Shown here in pieces: positions 56,308 through 64,000 of a stretch of 64,000 bases of DNA. The stretch's first letter is position 1; each line of letters begins with the position of its first letter. The position numbers were made by a program, and so were the translations under genes. Under the pieces are notes generated by a model, which saw only the letters and a list, made by a program, of their open reading frames with translations, was not told the DNA's origin and did not search any database. The DNA is from Rhexocercosporidium sp. MPI-PUGE-AT-0058 (lineage: Eukaryota; Ascomycota; Leotiomycetes; Helotiales): the NCBI GenBank assembly GCA_020746875.1, contig JAGTJL010000010.1:2375246-2439245 (forward strand), read 5' to 3'.

Positions 56308-58163
56308 ACGTACTTAATAAGTAAGCGGATCATACATGTTAACGGATCACACCCCACTAAAACTACCACTTTTGCACCATTTAATCAGTTATATCTCAAC
56401 TAACTAACACTCAATTGACTTCTAAGGAAGGCCGAATAGCTCTTGCGATTAATTCGTATAAATCTGGCTATTTTACGAGTATTCGCGAAGCCGCAAACAC
56501 TTACGACGTTGCTTATTCAACTTTATATGCGCGACTCCACGGACGCGTTCCACGATAAGAAATTCAATTCGTAAACTACAAGCTTATAGCTACGGAAGAA
56601 TTAACGCTCGTTAATTGGATTTTATCTATAGACGAACGAGGTTTACCGGTCCGTACGGCTTTAATTCGAGATATAGCTACGTTACTTCTCTAAAAACGGA
56701 CCGGTACGGACGCGTCTTCTACGCGTATAATTGGAGTTCGGTGGCCATATAACTTCGTCTAACGTCACGACTCTTTGCAGACCTAATATAATCGAAAATA
56801 CGATTATAAACGTGCTCTCTGCGAAGATCCTACGGTTATTCGAGATTAGTTCCGATTAATATAAAATACGGTCGTAAAATATAAGATTTAAGACGAAGAT
56901 ATTTACAATTTTAATAAGACGGGCTTTTAAATAAGCGTAATTTCAATTGCAAAGGTTGTTACAGCTTTTGAATGAGCTTTGCGGCCCGTTACGATTCAAC
57001 CTAGGAACCGCGAATGGGTTACGGCTATTAAGTGTATTAATTCGAGCGGTTAATTACTTCCTTTAATAATTATACTTAAAGGCAAAACTCATATCTCTTT
57101 TTAGTATCTCGACTCTTTACCGTCTAATTAAATAATTGCAGTTAGTAATAATAGCTAAACGACTGATTAATTAGGCCTAACTTAACTTACGGACGTGTTT
57201 TATTCGCATACAAAAGATCGTACGAAGAGTATATATCGGCTTTTGATTCTTAACGGACACGGAAGCTACGTAACGCCTGAATTCGACTTGTTTTACAAAG
57301 ATTATTATATTATTACTTTTTGTATATTATTATATTCGTCGCATTTACTTTAACCTCTTAATATCAATTGTTTTACGGGTTTAAAGCGGTTATACGGACG
57401 TTAAATTAAAGATTTAATGCGAGTTAGAATTAGTTATATTAACAAGTCTGATTTTCTTTCAGCTTATCTTACAGCTCGTACAGAAGCTTTGACTTCAAAT
57501 ACAATCCGTAATAGATTCGCAGTTACTGGATTAGTCCCGTACGACCCTGAACGTGTCCTCTCGAAGCTTAATACTCAATTACGAACGCCTATCCCTCCTC
57601 CTCCCGCGACCGAATAAGCGACTTAGGTCTTAGAGACGCCATATAATATATAAGAGTTGGAATTATAAGCTAAGGCAATTGGAGACTTTATATAACGTCG
57701 TACGGCTGGTTCTTTTAGCCTTATAGACCGTGCGATTCAATAATTAGTTAAAAGTTATTAAATAGCTATATACTCTGCGGTTCTTCTTGCGAACGAAAAC
57801 AAAAAGCTATAGGCCGTAAATAAACGCTAAAAGAAGAAGAGAGTTGTACGGAGGTTATATATTATTACGGGAAGTGTTTTAATAATACAGGAAGGCTTAA
57901 ATCGATCTGTAATTGCAAATACAGAGCTTACGGGTTAGTCTACGGGTGGGGTTAAAAAGGGACGAATCCGCGCGCCGCGGACGTGTAGTATATATAAATC
58001 GCTCGAACACACGGCCTGTACGTGTCTACTTAGATTTAATTCAACTTAATTTAATTTAATAATAATAATTTTAATTCGTTGTTAAGTTATTAATTCTTAA
58101 AGTAGTAGTTTTGGTGGGGTGTGATCCGTTAACATATATGATCCGCTTACTTATCAAGTACGT
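56308..58163 (+). mobile_element. Fot1/pogo transposon with ~65-bp inverted repeats
   Basis: Both ends begin ACGTACTT, then ATAAGTAAGCGGATCAT and GTTAACGGATCACACCCCAC. A TA duplication lies at 56306-56307 and 58164-58165. The 1856-bp length matches Fot1-like elements. The two inverted repeats differ by only a few transitions. Confidence 0.9.
56420..57618 (+). pseudogene. Fot1/pogo transposase, RIP-damaged
   Basis: The plus frame opens with an HTH_psq-like segment (IALAINSYKSGYF.SIREAA, about 56440). It continues with LVNWILSIDERGLPVRTALI (56605), DEDIYNFNKTGF (first Asp block, altered Asp to Asn, about 56900), LILNGHGSYVTPEFD (second Asp block, about 57240) and an open C-terminal part, 57417-57617, with ITSNTIRNRF-like and GLVPYDPERVL sequence. 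At least ten TAA/TAG stops occur at expected Gln/Trp positions. Dots mark unread or altered residues. The loss of two catalytic Asp residues fits G-to-A mutation. Confidence 0.82.
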
Positions 58164-59394
58164 TATCCCTTATTAGAGGAGTTATCAGACAGCCCAGGTG
58201 GTGATTTCATTAGAGGTGATTCGAGGTACTCCTCCCGCTGCGAAAGCCACTAAGTATGAGCGCTTGCTATTATTATTGTCGTCGGAGCACCCTGTGGATA
58301 CTATCTCTGTACTCGGAGACGATATTCCTGACTCTCTGCGCGGCTGTCGCCGTACATGTAAGAGCTACGCACATGTCTTCGTGTCTTAGTTTCACTGTGT
58401 CTCAAATAATGCACAACGTACATGATTTCGTGTCCTAGGGAGTACGATCCTAACAAATCACAGGAATGTACCACGGCAGTGGTATAATTTAATATCGAAC
58501 CCGACTTGGACACTAGACTAACAAAGAACGGTATCGAGTTTGCCCTGAGTTTGCTGGAATATAAAACATACACCGACATCTGGATATCGTCTTGCTCCAG
58601 TCAGCTTGCCACAGATTTGAGGAATAGAACTACTCACTCGCAAGGGGGATAAAGCTCAGCAATACAACACATTACAAGTACTTGTACTTGTCCTAATATT
58701 AGCCTTCAGCCGAGTTCGAAATGACTTGATTTGTTTACTTATCCTACTCTACTTCTACACTCTCAAATTCTTGAAGTTTCTAACAAGAGGAACGAACGAA
58801 CTACTTCTAATCGCTTAACGAGCTAGGTAAGTATGTTGAGATCTTCCTCTAGACAGACGTAGTACTCTAGAACTATATATACACATCGAGTGGGAGATGA
58901 GATACTAGGAGGAGATACAAGAAGGAAGCTCTGCTTGCTTGGAATCCCGAATCTCTGGTACTACTGCTGGCGTATGAATCTCTTCATGAAGGTAGTGGGG
59001 TCTATATCAGAACCTGTGGAAAATTGCATGAGTATCACAGCTCGTTGCGTGAGCAATAGATGGAAGTGATAATCGCGTCATAGCTTGATAGAAGCTCACT
59101 GTAAGGCAAGTCCTGGCTTTCTGAACCTTGCTGCGAGTTGAAGGTGGCTTTTTCGACTGCTTAGGTTTCTGTGTTCTGGGCATGAGGGCACTGCTAGCTT
59201 CTAGGGCAGTATCCGGGTTCAAGGCTTTGTGATGGTCCTTTGGGGTGCTTGCTTTATTTAGTGTTGGTTGGTAAGAGTCCGCTTGACAATGAAGGACACC
59301 TTCGTGGCTGACTGACAAGAGCCGCGTGCGGCGCGGACGCAGTTAGTTGTCCTTGTATGTTGAAGAGATACTAGAAGGGTTTGTACCTTGGAAG
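58164..59394. other. Subtelomeric spacer, no gene supported
   Basis: Normal composition. Open frames at 58198-58579 and 59007-59318 overlap on opposite strands and have no motif. The minus frame at 59007-59318 is Ser/Lys/Pro-rich and lacks a recognised domain. Confidence 0.35.
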
Positions 59395-59740
59395 TCTTTC
59401 TTTCTTCGCTGTAGAGTACGTTTTATTCTTCATTTCATGCGCATCTTCTCCATGTATTTTATTACATAGAAATCAAAGTACGGGAAGCGAGGTGGCATCG
59501 AGTAATCGATAAAACTCACGATATTATTATATTATATCTTCGGTGAGGACAAGGTGAAGAGAATTCGTAGATTATAAATCTTTGTATCTGCGCTATAGAA
59601 TACGTTTCGTTGTTCATTCTCTATACGCATCTTTTCCGAGGATTTCATGAGAAAAAAAACTAAACAAAGCAGGGGAGGCGAGGGGACACCGACAAAATTC
59701 ACGACATAATTATATTCTATCTTCGGTAAGGACGGGGTGA
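59395..59740. repeat. Tandem duplication, two ~170-bp copies
   Basis: 59395-59565 and 59578-59740 share CTTTGTATC/TTCTTCGCT..AGA.TACG, GCGCATCTT.TCC and TATCTTCGGT.AGGAC.. in the same order. The copies are diverged. Confidence 0.7.
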
Positions 59741-60744
59741 AGAAAAGAGGCGGCGCGGTGGGATAATACACGGCAGGCAGGGTTTAAGATACGTTACAAC
59801 CTCAAGAATAGCCATTATATAGATACAAATGATGGGAATGAAGCCAGTCTTGGAGGTATATAATGCCCTCGTCATCACTCACTGCTAGCTAGCTAGATCT
59901 CAGATCTTTACTGATACATACCTACCTGCGGTATATCGATACGATACGTTCGGAGTAGATGGTACAGTCGAGTCGAAGGATGTCTTGTCTGGGGGTGGAT
60001 GATGGATGATCTCTTACTCTTAATTACTTAACTACGGTCTACCACTAGGCTATGACACATCTACGTTCCGTTCTCTACGTTCTCTATAGAGCGGCATTAG
60101 GTAGGTATAATTCGCCTTAATCTTCATCTTACTCCTCCTTTTTAGCATAGGGTACCGGCCTACAGAGCTGGTCGGTGCTAAGAGGAAGGGAGAGGAGAAA
60201 TGATACCAGTTTCGTTCTGATGACGATGACGATGACGATAATGTGGAAGTTGAAGTTGAAGTCATCAATAGTTAAAAGGACATCCTTGCTACGCTACAAC
60301 ACAAAGTAACGTGCTTGAGGAGGACATTCATTTGACACTTCAACGCGATTTGCTATAAGGATATAAGGATATACGTCTACTCTAGCTATTTATACGGCAT
60401 TCTGGCTCTGGCGGTGCAATGAAGAGCGGGACGTTCTTACTTACTACCTACCTACCTACCTATAGAGATGACGACGGCTCATTACAAAGGATATGAAAGA
60501 CGCCTGCCTAGAGCTGTAAGGTAAGGTAATTGATCACCTTAAATCGCTTTTCATTTTGAACGAACGAACATATATATATCTACGGAACAGAACGAACGAT
60601 ATCCTTCCTCACCGAAGTAGACAGTCTGATTTTCTACCTCGTATCCCTCGCCCCGATCCTCGTAGACCATAGATACTTTCAAGGCGCCGAGATGAGTACG
60701 CGTTAAGGAGTCTTTAAATATAGACTAGAGTCCGGTCTTATGCC
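59741..60744. other. Subtelomeric spacer with simple repeats
   Basis: No gene. It contains (GATGAC)n at about 60218-60240 and (CTAC)n at about 60440-60462. The 72-codon Ser/Thr frame at 60050-60268 (minus) derives from this simple sequence. Confidence 0.45.
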
Positions 60745-61112
60745 AATTTCCGTCCAGAGAAGGACTCCACTGATGAGAAAATCCCCTCGCTAGAGACGGC
60801 TCTCTTATACTCACAATTCCGTTACTGTCTCAATTGGGTGGTCGAATAGCATTAGATTAGCTCGGACTAATACCTTTCCCTCTCTACTTTCCAAGCTCTC
60901 TGAAATATTTTACCCGAGGGTATAGTATCCTCCAACGCGAACTAGAAGGTAGAAAAACTCAAGACCCCAATTTTCCGTCGGAAGGAGGGCTCTACTAATG
61001 AGAGTGTCCCCTCACAATGCAGTCACAGTCTCAATCGGGTGGTTGAATACCATTAGATTGGCTCGGACCAATACTACCTCCTCTATTTTCCAAGCTTTCC
61101 AAAATATCTTAC
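60745..61112. repeat. Two diverged direct repeats of ~140-200 bp
   Basis: 60745-60945 and 60970-61112 share TCTCAAT.GGGTGGT.GAATA.CATTAGATT.GCTCGGAC and TTTCCAAGCT, with a 40-50 bp gap in the second copy. No coding role is seen. Confidence 0.65.
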
Positions 61113-61168
61113 ACGGGGGTCACTCAGTACGCAAACGTCGCCTGAACCTAAATGCCAAAAGCATCATA

Positions 61169-61312
61169 TTACGCCTTACTATCCTTCGGCTGCTCCTTCT
61201 TCTTGTTAATGTTGTCCCACTTGGTGCACAGGCTGACAATGGCAGAGATGCCAGAAGCAGCGATGACGATGGCGAAAGCGACCTTGATACCCCATTCGTA
61301 GGCATAAAGATA
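61169..61312 (-). pseudogene. Orphan 3' exon of an MFS transporter
   Basis: The minus strand reads YLYAYEWGIKVAFAIVIAAS and ends GISAIVSLCTKWDNINKKK plus a short polar tail and TAA at 61169-61171. This looks like the last transmembrane helix and cytoplasmic tail of an MFS carrier. A CAG acceptor lies just upstream of YLYAYE. No further exons are found upstream (to the right), where the DNA turns into RIP-like repeat at about 61440. It is not RIP-damaged, so it is probably a truncated gene left at the border. Confidence 0.55.
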
Positions 61313-61454
61313 CTGACCAGATCGGCCTCTAACCGCGAGGCCGCTGGGAGTATGCCCATACTACTAGGCGGTGAGCGGATTCTGCCCACCCAGAATTACG
61401 TGGGGGCCAGAACCGGGGTCCCATACTACCACCGGTAAACTACTAGCCGCGGTG

Positions 61455-62480
61455 AGACCTTTATTTCCCCCTTTTCTAGCCGCCATTAAGCCTTATAAAA
61501 TAGATGATACTTTAGTAAGGACTCTTTATAAGTTTATAGAAAGTTTTATTGCCGTATAAGCATTATTGCGTGCGTAATTCCTTACTCTAAGTTACCTTAA
61601 GCTTATTGTCGTCGACGCGCTAGGGTTACGCCGTGCTGCTGAGTCATCGAGCCAACCCTTAAAAACAGTTGCAGCTATAATCGACTGGCTTATTTATTAC
61701 TTAGAGCACTTATCTTTTGTTTATCGATTTTATAATTATGTTATTTCGAACTTATACGCTTATTTAAGAGATTAACACTTTAATATTTATAATAAAGCCC
61801 GAAATGCTATTATTATTAAGTACTTTGGCTTAGAATATAAATAACCGCTTAATGCCGACTTTTGCTATAGATTAGCAAATCTGGGTTTAGCGGTCGACGG
61901 CCTTATAATTCGTGACGGTTTTGTATGCGGGGGTTATGGATTCCTCACGCTTAATTAGAAATAGTTTCGGGTCTATTAAAATAAAAATCGTAAAAGTAGC
62001 GCTGCGGACGGTAATAAGTAATAGTTAAAGGTTTAATTATAAATCTTTTTTATTAAGCTTAAGTTTATTATTTATTACTTCTACGTGACCGTATCTGAAG
62101 ATAAGGCTATCGGGGCTAATACTAAGGCCGGACGGCCGAATTACTAATTAATTAAAGATATTATAAAGTAGTAAGCGTACGAAAAGAGTTAATAAAAAGA
62201 GATATAAAAAGTCTTTGTTAACGGGGCGGATAAGCACGAGACGATTAACTGGCTGAAGCGTATAAAATAGACTGTTTACTTTAAGAAGAAAGACCTTAAT
62301 AAGATTTATGTCTGTAATTAAATGCCGGGCCGGGAAGACGACGAGTTGCGGAGACTGGCTGTTATTATGGACCGGCTGTTCTTCAGCCGTTATATTAACG
62401 GCCTGAAGAGGATGCCCTTAATAACCCGGTTACTATTAGTTAGCCCTTACTATTAGGATGTTTATAACCAGCTATTTAGG
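61455..62480 (+). pseudogene. Telomere-linked helicase-type N-terminal region, RIP-damaged
   Basis: The plus strand reads in fragments: IDWLIYYLEHLSFVYRFYNY, DGFVCGGYGFLTLN, KNRKSSAADGN, LQIFFIKLKFI, FYVTVSEDKAIGANTKAGRP, NGADKHETINWLKR, and MPGREDDELRRLAVIMDRLF near 62340. The Cys-x2-(Cys lost to Tyr) and conserved Leu/Phe pattern resembles the C2H2/DUF3505-type N-terminus found before RecQ helicase domains in fungal subtelomeres. No helicase motifs follow: the copy is cut at 62480 by the long repeat. Assignment is by memory of the family and is tentative. Confidence 0.45.
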
Positions 62481-62483
62481 CCT

Positions 62484-62755
62484 ACTTCTTATATGACGGT
62501 GGTATTTCGGTAAAACACCAAAACTCGGGTGCTGTGATTGGCCCAAGCGCTGCTGACTAAGGCGGTTTCCGGTAAGATACTATTCGGTAAGATACTAGTT
62601 TGTTTATTCTATTATTTCCGTCTTAAATTCGACTCTTTTTGCGTACGAGTATAATTTTTTCATATAATCCAGTATATTAAGTAGCTGTATGCTATATTTA
62701 TAAGTCTTATATTATTCTTAGGCGCTTAAGCTAAGAGCGTCACTTACGAGCGAGT
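62484..62755 (+). repeat. Third copy of the long terminal repeat
   Basis: Same 270-bp sequence as 50299-50750 (without the LTR) and the inverse of 55330-55608. It begins TATATGACGGTGG and ends near AGAGCGTCACTTACGAGC. It cuts off the helicase-like relic on its left. Confidence 0.8.
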
Positions 62756-62799
62756 TTATATAAGCTTAGCACCGTAACGGTCCTTAAGACAGAGCTTAT

Positions 62800-63600
62800 T
62801 AAAAGTCCTTTGTCTTGTAATATGTAGAATATATCGAATGTTTCAATTATATTTGGTCCTGCGACACGGTGCGACGGAAGACAAAAGACAAGACGTAAGG
62901 CTGAGAATATATACCCCTCGAGAGAGACGCTAGGCCGGATGCAGGAGGTGCTGTTAGAAGTCCTCCGTCTCGTAATATATAGAATATATCGAATGTTTCG
63001 ACTGCCTCTGGTCCTGCGACACGGTGCGACGGTAGACGGAAGACGGAAGACAAGACGTGAAGCTGAGAATATATACCCCTCGAGAGAGACGCTAGGCCGG
63101 ATGCAGGAGGTGCTATTAGAAGTCCTTTGTTTTATAATATATAGAATATATCGAATGTTTTAATTGCATCTGGTCCTGCGATACAATGCGATAAAAGACG
63201 GAAGATAGAAGACAAGACGTGAGGCTGAGAATATATATCTTAAGAGGGAGACGCTAGGCCGGATGCAGGAAGTGCTGCTAGAAGTCCTCCGTCTCGTAGT
63301 ATATAGAATATATCGAATGTTTCGACTGCCTCTGGTCCTGCGACATAATGCGACGGTAGACGGAAGACGGAAGACAAGACGTGAGGCTGAGAATATATAC
63401 TCCTTAAGAGAGACGCTAGGCCGGATATAAGAGGTGCTGCTAGAAGTCCTTCGTCTCGTAATATATAGAATATATCGAATGTTTCGACTGCTTCTGGTCC
63501 TGCGATACGGTGCGACGGAAGACGGAAGATAAGACGTGAGGCTGAGAATATATACCCCTCGAAGGAGACGCTAGGCCAGATGTAAGAGATGCTGCTAAAG
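62800..63600. repeat. Subtelomeric satellite, ~162-bp unit, about 5 copies
   Basis: The anchor AAGTCCT(C/T)(C/T)GT occurs at 62803, 62958, 63120, 63282 and 63444: spacing 155, then 162 three times. Each unit carries a TATAGAATATATCGAATGTT word, CTGGTCCTGCGA and GAGACGCTAGGCC. The sixth unit is broken at about 63598. Units differ mainly by transitions. Confidence 0.9.
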
Positions 63601-63845
63601 GCTCTCCTTCTGTCGCTTTCTTTTCCCGTCTTACCGAGGCTTAAAGATATATCCTCTTAAGCCTTTCGCTTCTTTTCTCTTTCTCGCTTTAATATCTTTA
63701 CTTAACGGCGAGCTTTATTTTTAAAAAGAGTATTACTTAATGCCGCATTGCCGAGGGCTTCTGAGAGAGCTAATTAATTAAAACGAAAAGCTCCGAATGT
63801 AACGCTTTTATATAATAATAGAAGTTTTCGTAAATATAGAAGATT
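63601..63845. other. Sequence between satellite and telomere
   Basis: About 245 bp, pyrimidine-rich at first and AT-rich later. No gene is seen. Confidence 0.5.
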
Positions 63846-64000
63846 TTAGGGTTAGGGTTAGGGTTAGGGTTAGGGTTAGGGTTAGGGTTAGGGTTAGGGT
63901 TAGGGTTAGGGTTAGGGTTAGGGTTAGGGTTAGGGTTAGGGTTAGGGTTAGGGTTAGGGTTAGGGTTAGGGTTAGGGTTAGGGTTAGGGTTAGGGTTAGG
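63846..64000 (+). repeat. Telomere, (TTAGGG)~26
   Basis: Uninterrupted TTAGGG repeats run to the last base, with the G-rich strand 5'->3' toward the end. This is the physical right end of the chromosome. Confidence 0.99.

Noticed and set aside
60050..60268. Ser/Thr-rich 72-codon frame
   Set aside because: It arises from a GATGAC simple repeat.
62803..63444. Possible CRISPR-like regular spacing
   Set aside because: Whole 162-bp units are repeated in tandem without unique spacers, and the genome is eukaryotic. It is a satellite.

Overview
The window is the right-hand end of a chromosome from a filamentous ascomycete (Pezizomycotina). It ends in about 26 copies of TTAGGG at 63846-64000. Introns are short (about 47-91 bp) with GTAAGT-like donors, CTAAC-like branch points and CAG/TAG acceptors. 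The mobile DNA is heavily altered in the manner of repeat-induced point mutation (RIP): CpA and TpG are almost absent, TpA is in excess, CpG is kept, and stops stand where CAA, CAG or TGG codons are expected. The species cannot be told from the sequence.

Left arm, 1-15.2 kb: normal-composition DNA with eight genes of the UstYa/DUF3328 oxidase family, here called U1-U8, and one MFS sugar-type transporter. U1-U3 are a divergent subgroup with an added CG...EA...GC...W.P..C block. U4-U5 and U6-U8 are more classical members, each pair or trio with its own intron position. UstYa-type proteins are membrane-anchored, copper-type oxidases that crosslink or cyclise peptides made by ribosomes (RiPPs such as ustiloxin, phomopsin, asperipin) or, in cyclochlorotine-type clusters, by an NRPS. 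The gene set looks like tailoring plus export for a peptide product, but no precursor peptide, NRPS, methyltransferase or protease is visible here. The cluster may continue to the left of the window. A MITE-like element (about 12.95-13.91 kb) and a decayed Tc1/mariner element (15.43-16.77 kb) interrupt or border it.

Middle, 17-44 kb: a RIP-degraded island of nested transposons. A pogo/Fot1 element on the minus strand is cut in two by a Ty3/Gypsy element (18509-43272). That Gypsy element carries a hAT element (23218-26182, 8-bp target duplication) inside its reverse transcriptase, and a second, reverse-oriented Gypsy whose LTR was in turn hit by a Ty1/Copia element (29453-37424, 5-bp target duplication GAATT). 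A 31-bp interstitial telomeric tract in the opposite orientation (44072-44102) lies just past this block.

Right arm, 44-64 kb: low gene density. It has a multi-exon Zn2Cys6 transcription factor gene (45554-48136, with an unresolved frame change near its end), minisatellites, a small MITE, a long-terminal-inverted-repeat element holding a piggyBac relic, a solo Copia LTR, a Fot1 relic with long TIRs, an orphan MFS 3' exon, a relic resembling the N-terminal region of telomere-linked helicases, about five copies of a 162-bp satellite, and the telomere.
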